The notes under the pieces are model-generated. The model was given only the letters and a program-made list of their open reading frames with translations, was not told where the DNA came from and did not search any database. Source: Acanthochlamys bracteata (lineage: Eukaryota > Streptophyta > Magnoliopsida > Pandanales > Velloziaceae). Taken from it: a stretch of DNA of 64,000 nt. Where the stretch lies: positions 4,627,501-4,691,500 of the forward strand of contig CM034143.1 of NCBI GenBank assembly GCA_019914995.1, written 5' to 3'. The translations under genes and the position numbers were made by a program. Positions 40,160 through 52,754 of this stretch are shown here, piece by piece. Position 1 is the first letter of the stretch. Every line of letters starts with the position of its first letter.

Positions 40160-40500
40160 GAGGAAAAATGGTCTTTTGTTAGTGTGACTATTGTGGAGAG
40201 ATATTGTTCAGTGTAATGATTATAGTAATAAATAAACGGGAGGGGAAAGAAAAGAAAAGAAATGCGTGAAATCACGGCAGCATGTCGCCCACCGAGGAGT
40301 GGGTTCTACATGACCCGACTCCAGTGTAGATAACTTCAAATTTGCATACATTTTTTTATGGAAAATTATTAATCAAGAGGTTTTATCAACTTGAGATGTT
40401 CGGATTTTCTTTCTGAAACGCAAAATTTTAGTGTTTTTTTTTTGGTTATGGGATAATTATAGCAAGAGAAGGAAGTACAATGTAAAACAAAAAGGTGCAG
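40160..40500. promoter_or_regulatory. Divergent promoter between the TM9 and EF-Ts genes
   Basis: The two genes start back to back, and roughly 340 bp separate the presumed leaders. No TATA box is obvious on either side. The segment is the only room for both promoters. Confidence 0.5.
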
Positions 40501-40666
40501 TTCTCCTCTCTGAGCTCATTGATCCGGTTTGGTTCACTTCGCATTCGTTTCACAAGCCATTGACGAATCGAAAGTAACCGAACCGGTGCGGACTGTACTA
40601 AAACCCTGCATCTGCTACTACCTCTGCAACGCCGCACTTGTTCATTTTTCGTTTCTGCTCGCAGAC

Positions 40667-43600
40667 ATGGCTTGCTCTCGTGTCGCCAAGTCTTCTTTCT
40701 CCCTGCGGAATTTTTTCGAATGCCTCCATGCCAACTACTTGTCTTCAGCTCGATTGACGGGGAGGGGACGGGCTTTCTCGAACCTTCTAACCGATAATCT
40801 CTTTCCAACTCGAAGTTTCAGCGCAGAAGCATCGAGTTCGGAGCAGATGAATCTGATCAAGGAGCTCAGAGAACGCACCAGCGCGCCGATCAAAGATGTG
40901 AAAGCCTCTCTTGTTTGCTGCGATTGGGACATTGGTGAGTTTGTTTTTTCTTTTAATTGAATTGATGCGCTAGCTTGATTAACGGATTTTTTTTTTTGGT
41001 CTTCTTTGTTTTGTTATTCATTGAATTTTTCTATCAAAATTAACTGTTGACATGTTCATTTTAATATTCCAAGTTAGTTTTTTCTGTTAATTTGCTATAT
41101 AAATAAAGTTTGAGATTGGATAATTGGGAAGCTGGTAAACAACACTATAGCTTACAACGCAAAATATTGCATATTTGTTGGTTGATGTATCACTAGATGA
41201 TTCGAGAAATTCAAATGTTTTTCATCTCACTTGTGGGATTTATGTAAAGTTGGAGAGTTGGGAGCATAATAGCTATACTTTGTTTGGATTTGTGCTTGTT
41301 TGTATAGAATTGAAGTTTGATAATTGGAAATGTCATACAGATGCTGCCCAGAAGGATTTAAGAAAACGTGGGGTGGTTTTGGCTGCAAAGAAGTCGTCAA
41401 GGACAGCAACTGAAGGACTACTAGCTATTGCGCAAACAGACAATAAGGCTGCTGTGGTTGAGCTGAACTGTGAGACAGACTTCGTAGCGAGGAATGATAT
41501 ATTCCAGTACTTGGTTAGTGTTTTATCAATATGTAGAATGATCTTGATGCAATACTCTCTGTTTTATCATCTCTTAGGGATGTGTGTGAACATTTAAGTA
41601 TTGTGATATCTTTGTCAAGTTTATTGGCTGAAGTATTGGAAGTCTTTGGTATGTAACATACGGTTGACTACTTGCTGAAAGATCATTCCTATGTCAACCT
41701 CCATCCAGAAACTCATTATTTGACAGGTGATTGGACCTTAGCCTGATACAGTACAGTGGATGACTTGTAGATGGTAGGTTCACATATGTTACCTACCCTT
41801 GCGTCAAGTTTCAGCCAGCCCTATCTTTTAGCTAGTTGCAATGTCTGAGCCACAAAACTAACTTTGGTTATCCAGCCTTATCTTGATAATCATAGGCTCC
41901 AAACTAAAAGTAAATTTGTGCCATTTCAGTGTCCTGTAACTTTTGTTATGCGACATCACAATATACGGACCCTATGGAGTATTCATGACCTTAACTCATG
42001 TACTTTATGCTCGGTGATTGTTGCTCTAGTTTAGCATGGCCTGGCCTTGTTTGATATAGTTGTTGTGTGAACACATCGTTTGAACCTTTCCTAAGAACAA
42101 TTGATGGCGCCTTATCTGAAAAACCAATTGTCATAGGGTGAAGTACCTTCTCATGTTTATTGATTTCTTGCATTGACAACCATGATGACTACTTTAAGTA
42201 GCAGCTTTCAATTGCATTGTCGTACATAGTTTTTTATGTCTAGCTACTTCGGTGGTCAGCATGCTCGGAGAGTTGGACTTTTAGATGGCAGATCTCTTTG
42301 TTTCACCCTTATTAGAGTCTGACATGCAGCTTGGCTGTATCAACCTGCTGTTCCTATGCTTAAGTCACCGTCATTAGACTCTACAGTTGATATCTTGTGT
42401 AATTGATGGGGCTATAAGCCATACCATATTTGTCTTGTATTTGATGTCGAACTATAGTCAAGTTCACCCCAGCTGCTGCTATTCTGCTGATTAGAATTAG
42501 TGCATCTCCTATTTCGATTTTAGCCATTTCAACGTACGTAGTTTATGTCTTATTTCAAACTGATGCTTTTGAGCTATTTGTGGCAATTTCTTCTTCTGTG
42601 AAATTATGTGGACAAATTTATAAGTACATTCTTTATTCAAACTTGAAAAGCTACTTGAAGAATGATGATGATTATTGGACCTCAAGATTCAATTCTAATG
42701 TTGACTTTCTGTCAACGGCTAAAATTTGTTTGTGTCAATGCCAGTTTGGTGCCTTCGTTTGCATTGTCTAAGGAATTTACTTTGGTGTGTGTTTGTCTTC
42801 CTTCATTGCACCCCTTTATTTTTCTACATACCTAATCTCCTGCTGAAATAAGCCTTGATTATAATTGTAATATGATTCCATAGAGAAGTACTCCCTCATA
42901 TACCCTTCGCTCTTACTTTTCTTATAAATACTCTCCACATGTTACAAATAGATGTAGAGGTTAACTAAATCACATCAAATATGCAAGATGAAAACTAAAA
43001 ACTTTTTTCTTATGCTTGTCGGCTTGTCTTATCTCTAAACTACTTTGACCTTTGTTTAAAATGATCATTGTGGCCTTTAGTTTCTCTAAGAGAAAGAATA
43101 ATGTTCTCTTCATATTAGTGTATCGCTGATTCATTGATGGAATTCTTTCACTAACTTACCTCACTATTGTTACTCAAGAGAACTAGTTACTCAGAAAAGG
43201 TTTCCCTTGTTACTACTTGCAATTATACTGAATCGGCTTTACTATCTTAGTTTTTAAATTGGTAAGGGAAGGTAGCTTTTCTTAAAAACTTTTATTTCTT
43301 ATTTTTCAGGCTTCTTCATTGGCAAGGCTTGCTTTAACTGCAGAGTTTTCTGATCAAAATATTCAAACTGGTTTTCACTTTGGTCCCGAGTTTTTGGAGG
43401 TATTTCACCTGGTAGTCTATTCTTTTTTTAAAATTTTTAAATTTTTTTAAGCATACATCTCTTGTATATTTATGAATTGCGATATTTGTTGCTTTCTCCA
43501 TTAGCTCATTTTTAATGGAAGATAGTCATTTGATATGTTTGTCTTAAGGCACTTTTTTTTCTGTTGATTGCGAACTTTTGATAGTTATATTTAAAGTAGT

Positions 43601-46600
43601 ACTTAAGTGTATGGAAAGAACTAGATTAGTTTTTGATGGGTGAGCAAATTCAGTTTCACTCAAGTGTACTAGATCTTGATTTAGCATTCTTAACAGAAAA
43701 ACCCGCTACCATTATTGATAACAGAAGTGATGAAGAAAGATCTTTACATAAGGATTAAGAAAGATCAAAGAGACTAAGTTTAATGTTTATGCGAATGACT
43801 ATTGCAAAGAACATTAATTCAATCTTCCGAACATTGGAAGTGCTAAGAAATTCATGAAATTTGTGGAAGAGCCCATTCTTTCGACATGTTCAATAAATCT
43901 TCATGAAATTAAGTTTATGCATTGATACTCTTAGATAATGTTTAATTTGTGCTTTATCGATAATGTGTATAGATTATGTTATCTTTTGTGTTCGCATGCT
44001 TGCATGCACATGCTTTCTCTTTCTTTTAGTCTATGTTTGAGTTCTTGCTTGTTTAGAAACATGACTTTAATTTATTCGGTTTGGATTCCTTTATAAGTAG
44101 GAGCATGGGACTTGTTTATGTAAGTCTTAATTTATTTTTTTGTTGGAATTCTACTAACTTTTATCTTCTATAGTTGAGATTCTTTGTGATAGCTAATATC
44201 GCTTATATACTAAGCTGAAAATCTTAGTAGTAGCTAGTCATCCTTGTTCCAATCTCTATCTCTATTACGTTCATATTATGTGTTAGATGTAGTGATATAA
44301 GAACTTAGCTTACGTGCAAGAATCAGATGTGTATCCAAGCATGTGGATGAAGCATCGACTTGAGAACTTGATCTTTGGAACATTGACAGATGCGCTTAGG
44401 GCAAAAGATAACAATGCATACAGTACTTGCAATTATAAAATATCTTATGTAAAATCTAAGAATGGTTGATTTTTCTCATAAGTTGGGTTCAGGTTTGACT
44501 CAGCGTCATGGAAAAAAATGGAAGAGGTGGTGACAATTAGTCATTTGTCAGTCTTCTCGCTAAATAGAATAATAGTGGTGGAAGGAGCAGAGCTGCTGCA
44601 TGATGAAGAAGATGGTAACGGTGCTTCACTGACAAATTTGCAACCTGGGTGGTAGGTGAAGGTTGTGTTTTTCCCTTTTTTTTTGGTGGTTAGCATGGGG
44701 GTTGTGGCTTTGCTGGGAAATTAAAGTAGTTGAGGTGACAAAAGGAGAAAAAGATTATGGTAGCAGGCTGTTGGTAGAAAAAGATGGAGACGCTGCTGGC
44801 AGCAATATTGGTGCAAAATAGTGTCAGCGATAAGGTTGGGACAGGTGGGAATGAGAAGTTATCTGAGTAGAGAGCAAGGAAAAAAACAAACAAAAAAAAA
44901 ATATTAGTATACGTGGGATCTTATGTATTAAGTGGCGGCCCTTATGGCATTTGGTATGTTTTACAAAAACAGACTCCACCAGTTGATTTTTCAAACCATG
45001 ATATTGGACCAATGCCATATTATACTTCACCATACCTATCTTTCACTAACCAGTGATTCTGTTTAATTTTACCGTGGTTCCTAAACGACAAAGGTATTTT
45101 GCAAAATACTATACCTTCCCAAGCCGAACCTTGGCATCTCTTGATAAATATGGAACTTTCACTCTCATTGGACTAGAAGTGCTTTTGAAAGAGATAGATT
45201 ATGCATTCTATTCTTAGAAAGCTTTTCTTAGTTGTTTCACATTTTCATTTTGCAGAATATGAAAATTAGCTTAGGTCATCAGAAGCTAAATGGTGAAACA
45301 AAAGTTCAAAGTGCAGTAACAGAGGTTGCTGCTATGGTTGGGGAAAATGTAAAGTTGAGAAGAGGTTTTACTCTTGCTGCGTCTTCCCATGGTGTAGTCT
45401 CCTCTTACCTTCACACATGCCCTCAACCAGGTATTCTATTTGCTTTTCTGCTTTATTTTGATGATCTTGCTTACCTGTTTTATGAAGAATTAATTTGCAC
45501 AAAGACTGCAATTGGTGACCTTCTAATCTGATGTGTGCATTACAAGAGGTGCTTACGAGAAAAATTTTCAAGCAAGGGTTTAACATTGATTAATAGTTAT
45601 TATACTGTTGAGAAAAGTTTAAGTTTTTTTTATTCAGATGCATAACCTAATTCAGATGCAGACCCTATTTTTGTTTTACAGTTTAATAGCATATGAAGGA
45701 GCTCCATTTCTGTCAGCATAGCTAGCATATTTGATTGCTGACAGTGAATTAACCTAATTGTGCATGTGGTTCCACTCTCTAAACATACATTACATGTAAA
45801 CATATTTGAAAATATAGCTGCGTGTATAGTCACGAGGATGTAAATTGTGTTATTGATTATGGATATAGTCATTTGCATAAGAAAAGTCATTCTTCTGGGA
45901 AAGTCATTCTTTTTTACTTTGTAAATTCAGTTCCTCTTGTTCATTGATATTCGTGTTTATGGTATAGAAACTTGTCAGTAACTATTTGGCATGACCAGGT
46001 TTGGGTCGTATAGCTGGACTAGTAACTCTAGAAGTTGAAGATGCCAAAGTCCCAATTGATGCTCTTAAGCCTGTTGGTTCAACATTGGCCATGCATATTG
46101 TCGCAGCCAAGCCCCTTTTTTTGTCAAGAGACCTTGTATCTTCCAAAGCAATAGAGAGTGAACGTGAGATACTTACAACCCAGGTAAAGTGGTGTACTGC
46201 AAGAGACTTGTAAGCTTTGACTGTTCTCACATTTAAGATGCTGTAATTTGTGGATTTGGGAATTAAACTGCTGCAAAACTATATGAACCTTGATCAACTA
46301 TCTAATATTAGACTAAAGTAGTACTTACCTGTGCACACCATGATTAAAATTGTGCCTCATGGAAAATAATTGGGCTATCAGTGAACTGTATAATGATCTG
46401 TCACATTTCTAACAAGCAGCTTCTTCACTTCTGTACGTGTACATCGACACAAAAGCTTTCTGTGTTGGCGTGTTCAAATCATGTCTTGCTGACTCATTAT
46501 GTCCTTAGTTTACGGACAAATTAGAATTTGATGGTGAAGTTCCCCTTTTGAATGTCATTATTACTTTGGTGAAATGTAGGAAGAGCAAGAAGCATGTTTC

Positions 46601-47544
46601 TAATGGAAAAAATGAAACTGGAAGCTATTTTTCGTGTTTGAAATTAAATCTCTTAAGTAGGGGCCACCTCTCTTTTGGCAATATGAGGGTTTTAAGTCCC
46701 CCTCTCCTTTGGCGATATTGAGGGTTTTAAGTCCTATTATAATCCTGGAGGAAAGTAAAAAAATACAAAAATGGGGACCTTTTGCTGTAGCTTTGTTCTT
46801 GTATAAGCTTACACTTTGGTGCTTGTGGAAAGTAGTATATCAATTTGATACCTCTGCTTACTTTCCCCTTCTTTTCCAATTAAACTTGTAGTTTACTTCT
46901 TCAGTGTTTGGGAATTACAACCTAGTTTGTGTGTGCTGCACATCCTGGTGAAACCAACATACTTCTTTGTAGGTAGACATGATAGAGTGCTTTTTATGAT
47001 TTAAGCATGCATCTTTTCACAATAATTCTTAAATGATCATATCAGAAGGTACATGCAATCTTATGGCAAGCGTACTTGTTCAGATACTCATCAACCTCTG
47101 TAGTCAAATACTTCACTAGGATGCAGTGCAGTAATACATTTGTTTTTGTGTACAATCTCAGGCAGAAAGTTCAGGGAAATCTCAGATGGCAATTGAAAAG
47201 ATGATTGAGGGCCGTTTGAGGAAGTATTTCGAGGAAGTGGTCTTACTGGAACAAAAGTTTGTAATGAACGACAGTATCAATATCAAGGTTTGTGGAAAAT
47301 AAGATTAATGTGATTTACTTTTGTTAGTGCTTTGTAGTCCTTTTCCATCTTAAGGTGGATAATTTTTCTAAGATGGTGGACAATTCTTCTGCCTCGTCAG
47401 TTTGTTTTCTGTACCAAAGCTTACTCTAGCTTTGAGTTGATAGTGATACTTATGCAGGCTGTACTGGATGATCTATCAAAACAAGTGGGCACTCCTGTGA
47501 AAGTTGGCAGTTTCCTCAGAATGGAGGTGGGCGAAGGGATTTAA
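40667..47544 (+). CDS. Elongation factor Ts, mitochondrial
   Basis: Guanine-nucleotide exchange factor that recharges EF-Tu in mitochondrial translation. Exons 40667-40934, 41341-41513, 43310-43399, 45256-45430, 45999-46183, 47162-47287 and 47458-47544 give 1104 nt and 367 residues. Residues about 1-60 are Ser/Arg-rich without acids at first ([20 protein letters not shown]), as in a mitochondrial presequence. Then come the N-terminal UBA-like helix region ([20 protein letters not shown]), [13 protein letters not shown], the EF-Ts signature [12 protein letters not shown], and core repeats with [31 protein letters not shown] and MAMHIVAA-like [13 protein letters not shown]. The end [11 protein letters not shown] is typical. 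ATG 40667 is the first in-frame ATG. A GTAATT directly after the stop suggests a spliced 3'UTR. Confidence 0.95.
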
Positions 47545-47677
47545 AGGTAATTGAATTTACACCATTAATATTCAATACAATTGTTTCTGGTTGGCCCTCT
47601 TCTGGAAATGGCTCTTTCAACAGCTACGTCAAAAATTTTGTGAGGTAGCTGTGCTTGGCCCTGGCCCCTCTTCTCTA

Positions 47678-48205
47678 TGTCACGGTATGACTATTTTGGC
47701 TATTCTCCCCATCGAAATTACCTTAGTAAAATGCTTTTTGTCTAGGTAAATTTATCTTGTTGATAAGCAAAGTCTGGAGTAAGATAGAATACTATAGATA
47801 TAAGATAGTTGGCATAAATCTAGAATAGGTTAGGGAATACTCTAGAAAGATGGAGACTTTTGTAAGGAATATTTTGTAAGAACTTTCCGGACTACGTATT
47901 CTCCACCGTCCGATCAAAGCGATCTCCACCGTCCGTTGAGGAGGTGGAGGAGCTATAAATAGGAGGGCAAGGATCCCTATTTGGATCATCAAGCAAATCA
48001 AGCATTTCAACCAAGAGTTATACCAAACCAAAGTAATATAAAACTTTCCTTCCAAAAGCTCTCTTCAAGTGTTCCTTACTTTCCCTCTAGTCCATTCAAG
48101 TTTTCTTAGCTATCTTTAATAGCTCTTTGAAAAAAGGCTGATTTAGCCACAAAGGATCGTGACTAAGTGCCGCACGAGCCAAGGTAAAACTCTAAGCTCG
48201 TGACA
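47678..48205 (+). repeat. Left LTR of the gypsy-type element
   Basis: 528 bp, TGTCACGG to CGTGACA. Contains a TATA box (GCTATAAATAGG, near 47953), as expected for the LTR promoter. Antisense open frames inside it are chance. Confidence 0.85.
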
Positions 48206-48239
48206 AGTGGTATCAGAGCCAAGGTTCTGCCAATCAGAA

Positions 48240-49115
48240 ATGGCAAGCGGAAGTGATGTTGCCATCCATGAGGGAAGGGAGATTGAAAGGAGAGCTCCCG
48301 AGAGCAGTCGCAAACGAAAGGAGAAGTCTAGGGACGTAATGGCAGATGTGAACGCAAGGCTCGCTAGGGTAGAGCGTGCGGTGGCCGATAAGGTGGACCA
48401 GTTTGAGGAGTTGGGCCAAAGCATCGAGAAGCTCGAGAAGGGACAAGAAGAGCTTCGTGGGGAGATGCAAGGTGCCTTGAACGTGGTGGCCGAATCATCA
48501 TCTCGCCAAGATAAGGCCCTTAAAGACTCTCTCTTGGGTGATGTAGACGTTCTTAGAAGGAAAGTAGCGACTCTCAGAGAAGAGGTCGCAAGGTTGGCCA
48601 CCGAATTGAGGGATGTTCGAGGGGATTAGGCACTTTGCAAGATGACTGTTACGCAAGGGGCAGTTTCCGCCGTACCCTCAACTTCGACTCCTTCGAAGGT
48701 GGATGTTCCAAGACCCAAGGCGTATAAGGGTGCGCGGAACGCGAAGGAGATTGATAATTTTCTTTGGAGCTTGGAGCAACTCTTTAGGAGTACCGGCATC
48801 ACGGAGGATGCAGGTAAGATCGATCATGCCACTCTTTACCTTGAGGATACCGCAATGGTATGGTGGAGGAGGAGGCATGCCGAGATCGAGAAGGGGACTT
48901 GCACCATTGCCACCTGGGAAGAGTTCAAGAGAGAACTCAAACGGCAATTTTATCCGGTGAATGCTGAGGATGAGGCAAGGGTAAAGCTTCGGCGCTTGAC
49001 CCATCGGGGCAGCATAAGGGACTATGTCAAGAAATTTTCAGAGTTGATCTTAAAGATCCCTGATTTTCCAGAAATGGAGGCCCTTTTTACTTTGATGGAC
49101 AGACTACAAATATAG
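48240..49115 (+). pseudogene. Retrotransposon gag, interrupted by an in-frame stop
   Basis: From ATG 48240 (MASGSDVAIHEGREIERRAP) the frame runs through a charged coiled-coil region (ARLARVERAVADKVDQFEEL and EKLEKGQEELRGEM) to TAG at 48627-48629. The same frame continues with the conserved Retrotrans_gag region: KEIDNFLWSLEQLFRS, TAMVWWRRRH, WEEFKRELKRQFYPVN and LRRLTHRGSIRDYVKKF, ending at 49115. The two parts are in phase, so one point change split them. Translational readthrough cannot be excluded. No CCHC zinc knuckle follows; the sequence after 49080 contains a repeated GGCCCTTTTTACTTTGATGG that marks a deletion or duplication joint. Confidence 0.85.
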
Positions 49116-49266
49116 GCCCTTTTTACTTTCATGGAAGGGTTGGCCAGACGATGAGTCGAGTTGGGAGCATGAAGATGACTTATGGCCATTCCACCATAAG
49201 ATCTAAGAGTTCCGCTACAGCTCCACACAACCGCGATGAGGGCATCACGAAATAGGTGGGGAAGAA

Positions 49267-49795
49267 TGTCATGGTATGGCTATTTTAGCTATTCTCTCCA
49301 TCGAAATTATCTTGGTAAAATGCTTTTTGTCTAGGTAAATTTATTTTGTGCATAAGTAAAGTCTAGAGTACGATAGAATACTCTAGATATAAAATAGTTG
49401 GCATAAATCTAGAGTAGGTTAGGGAATACTCTAGAAAGGTAGAGATTTTTGTAAGGGATATTTTGTAAGAACTTTTCGAACTACGTATTCTCCACCGTCC
49501 GATCAAAGCGATCTTCACCGTCCGTTGAGGAGGTGGAGGAGCTATAAATAGGAGGGCAAGGACCTCCATTTGGATCATCAAGCAAATCAAGCATTTCAAC
49601 CAAGAGTTGTACCAAGCCAAAGTAATATAAAACTTTCCTTGCAAAAACTCTCTTCAAGTGTTCGTTACTTTTCCTCTAGTCCATTCAAGTTTTCTTAGCT
49701 ATCTTTGATAGCTCTTTTGGGAAAAGGCTGACTTAGCCACAAAGGATCATGACTAAGTGCCGCACGAGCCAAGGTAAAACTCTAGGCCCGTGACT
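49267..49795 (+). repeat. Right LTR of the gypsy-type element
   Basis: 529 bp, beginning TGTCATGG and ending CGTGACT, collinear with the left LTR with scattered substitutions, including the last base (A in the left copy, T here). The same TATA box is present near 49543. Confidence 0.85.
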
Positions 49796-50707
49796 TGAGG
49801 GTATAAATAAGAATCTATGAGATGCGAATTGTGATAGGACGTGACTGGTGTGATGACCTGAAACTGAAGATATATGTCGCCACCAAATTTAACGTTTACC
49901 TTAGTTAGTATTTGTTGTTGTCGTCATTTCTTGATAACTATTTATCTGATACAATGTGATAATCAAATAACTCTTTTGAAATTCAAAGTTCATTTTCAGC
50001 ACACACACCCACCCTACAGTATCTCAAGCCAGTCCTGTCCTACAGTACACCTAAGAAAGGACGGGACCAAATATCCAAAGTTAGAGTTAAAAACGTATTG
50101 CAACATTGCTGGCTGCAATGCTGACTACTTCATACAACCGCTGCTACGTTGAAATAGTTTACCACAGATTTTAAGTTTGGTAAAATGTTTTACTGGCTAT
50201 AGAATTACTTAAAGCAGAGGATTTAAGGGATGCCAGAATGCCACCCTACTGTTTAATTAGATTGTTTTTTTTAATATTTAGATATTTCTTTTTAATTTGA
50301 AAGATATGGGTGAATTGTACGTTATTGATTCATTATAAAAAAAAATGGCGAACTCCTTTCCCAAAAGAATCCCAAAAGTCCTTTACTCCAAAAAGCTCTA
50401 CTTTTAAGGTAACCCAATACTTTTTAAGTAACCCCAAACAACCCCTTCATCTTTTGGAAACATTTGTATAGGTAAGTTAATATCAAAGTAAACAAGATTG
50501 GACCTGGTTCTTTCAAGTATGAATCTAAAGGAAGCACCTACAATAATGTGTTACTTTAATCATGATTTGGATTATGATTCTAAAATTTTGCTGAATAGTA
50601 GTGCTCATATGACTAGCTTAGTTTTGAGATGATCATTTTCTTTCATGGAAACTTGCAACATCCTACCTATTATGCCAACTACCTTGTGTACATCAGCGAT
50701 TGAGGAT
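49796..50707. other. Non-coding sequence between the LTR element and the hAT-type element
   Basis: No conserved coding sequence. A stretch near 50370-50450 with repeated CCAAAA/ACCCC-type words may be another old transposon end. Confidence 0.4.
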
Positions 50708-51158
50708 TAGGGGTGTAAAACTGTAAACGGGTTGAAGTCAGAGCAAATCCAAGCAAGATTCAGACCTGAATTTTAAATCAAGTATGTGGATCCACACCTG
50801 AATTTGAACCTGACAAAATCTTAGCATCCATATTTAGATCCGTACCCTCGAAGAAATTGGATGCAGAGAGGTTCAGGCTTTTCATAAATAAAATTTTTAA
50901 CCATCTAATTGAAGAAAAATAGACCAATAAATAACTTTAACTTAATGTGTAGTTACCCCCATATACAAAAAAAAATATAGGTATGAATATTTCGGGTTCT
51001 GAGTTTGGTACTTGGGTATGACATACCCCTTAGGATTTAGCAAAGATCCAAATCCAAAGCTTTAAGGATTTGGGTTCATTTTTTTAGGATCCATAACCTT
51101 TAAAAGTACTTCTGATTGGGTCGGGTTATGGGGTATTCGAGTAACATTTACTCCCCTA
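50708..51158. mobile_element. hAT-type non-autonomous element, 451 bp
   Basis: Ends are TAGGGGTGTAAA on the left and, read on the other strand, TAGGGGAGTAAATG on the right. They are flanked by near-identical 8-bp sequences TTGAGGAT (50700-50707) and TTGAGAAT (51159-51166). The end sequence and 8-bp duplication fit hAT. Interior rich in GGATCC-type words; no coding capacity. Confidence 0.7.
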
Positions 51159-51241
51159 TTGAGAATCTTTGGTGAATATTCAGTGTATTCATCTCTACAA
51201 TAAACATGATTGAAGTGCTTGCTGTATTGGTTTGCTTGGCA

Positions 51242-52500
51242 GGATGTCTGATGCTGCCGGTCAGGCTGCTTGAAGGAGCTAGAATCTGCATTTAGAAGAG
51301 AATGCTTCATAGGAATCACTATTAGCTATTGAGAATACTTTCTGCAACTTCAGTACTGGTTTTTCTGGAAGTAGCTCATTATTACAGAATTACTTTTGCA
51401 GGTAGTTTCACTTAATCGACTCAGCTTCCGATCATCATACATATCTCATTACTGACCATGCAACTTATCCTCCAACACTGGTAATATACCTAGCACTTAA
51501 AAATCCACACTATAAGAATGCAAGTATCTCAACAGCTTGTCATGTTTTACAATAACAGTGTGATTATGAATTTTTGTTACAGCTAGTAATACTTTCCCCG
51601 CTGCAGTTTTGTTTATCCTAAATAGTTTCCTTTACCCATTATTCGCAGGATTCAGGTAGGTTATTATTCATATTGAGGGATACCTTGCTAGATCGTTAAT
51701 GCTGTTCACTCGATCTAAGCTTTTGAACTTCAATTGTGTAATGTTGAGACCAATTTGTCTTAAATTTTGTTATGTCATTTTATTTGTATTGCAAAGAGTT
51801 GGTTTATTCTATTCTCTAATATTATAATGCGGTGTCTCGTGATTTGCTGCAATTATTCGTCTTAAGCATATTCGTTCAGCAAACTGGAGCGTTTGTGAAG
51901 TAATGGAATTTTAAACTGGAGAATAACAACTGTATTTGGAGATGATGCTAGAATATTATTTCTGTATATGTAAACATAGATCTGTATGGTAATCTTATAC
52001 TTTATTCCAGAAGAAAGCAAAATTTCAATGCTAGATAGATAGATATGTATGGTTAAAGGGAGCACCGAAGGATGGAAGAAAAATTGGAAGTTGCTTAGGT
52101 GGACGAAATTTGTTTGATTTCTATTTTTTTTTATTATAAATTTGTTTGCTTTGTTTGCTCTGCTTTTTCTATTTCTTTTTGATTTTGAAGTCAGTGCAAA
52201 AAAATGAAATCTAAAAGAAATCAATTTTCTAAAGAAATTAAAAGTATAAAACTATCTTATAAAAGTTTTGCTTGCCAACAAGGTTGTGGTAATATTTGGC
52301 ACTACTTTTACTGTTTATTTTATGTTTTTAGCTATTTGTTTTTTAAACATTTTGTATTATTTTAAAAAATTTTAAAAATAAAGATGAGTTATATCTCATG
52401 ATATTATTGTATTTATAATTTTATTTATAAATTAAAAAAATAAATTTGTTTCTATAAGTTTTACTAAAATATTTTATTTTCAATAGTTTTTTTTAAGCGA
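51242..52500. other. Possible EF-Ts 3'UTR exon, then non-coding sequence
   Basis: 51242 to about 51660 has moderate GC content and might be the downstream part of the EF-Ts 3'UTR. Nothing coding is recognisable. The remainder is AT-rich. Confidence 0.3.
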
Positions 52501-52504
52501 TTCT

Positions 52505-52754
52505 GGGTGCGTTTGGGATTGCTTATGAAATAGAGCTTTTTATGAAATGGAAGGTATTTTTATCATTTTTGAAAAATGAGCTTTATTTTAAAAAAAAATA
52601 AAAGTATGCAATAAAAAATATTTATTATATATAATTTTTTTATATTTTTTAAATTTTTAAATAAATTTTTTAAATATTTATAAAATATGTATTGAAAAAT
52701 ATGAAATGAAAAATTGAAAAATTTGGTTAGGGAAAAGTAAAAATAAACGCACCC
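52505..52754. mobile_element. A/T-rich MITE, 250 bp
   Basis: Ends GGGTGCGTTTGGGATTGC on the left and AAATAAACGCACCC on the right form an inverted repeat over GGGTGCGTTT. The interior carries the shared A/T core (AAATATTTATAAAATATGTA). It is the best-bounded member of the family seen near 21.2, 22.8, 36.2 and 62.3 kb. The target duplication is unclear. Confidence 0.65.

Larger units (their letters stand above)
47678..49795 (+). mobile_element. Defective LTR retrotransposon (Ty3/gypsy-type gag only), 2.1 kb
   Basis: Two similar LTRs (47678-48205 and 49267-49795) flank about 1.06 kb. The left LTR is followed by a tRNA-Met primer-binding site (TGGTATCAGAGC from 48208). A purine tract (GGTGGGGAAGAA) precedes the right LTR. 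The interior encodes only gag; protease, reverse transcriptase, RNase H and integrase are absent, so the element cannot move by itself. I found no matching target duplication: CTCTA is on the left and TGAGG on the right. It is in the same orientation as the upstream EF-Ts gene. Confidence 0.88.
47549..51241 (+). other. Possible 3'UTR intron of the EF-Ts gene
   Basis: The stop codon is followed by TTAAAG|GTAATT, and a pyrimidine-poor acceptor TTGGCAG ends at 51241 before gene-like sequence (GATGTCTGATGCTGCCGGTC). If real, the 3.7-kb intron contains the LTR element and a hAT-type element. If not, the transcript simply ends before 47.7 kb. Confidence 0.3.

Noticed and set aside
40529..40666. Upstream in-frame extension of EF-Ts (VHFAFVSQAIDESK...)
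   Set aside because: Contains no ATG; it begins at TTG. The first in-frame ATG is 40667 and gives a good presequence.
47792..48055. Minus-strand frames inside both LTRs (also 49363-49644)
   Set aside because: They occur as the same sequence in both LTR copies because the LTRs are repeats, and they lie antisense to the element; not genes.
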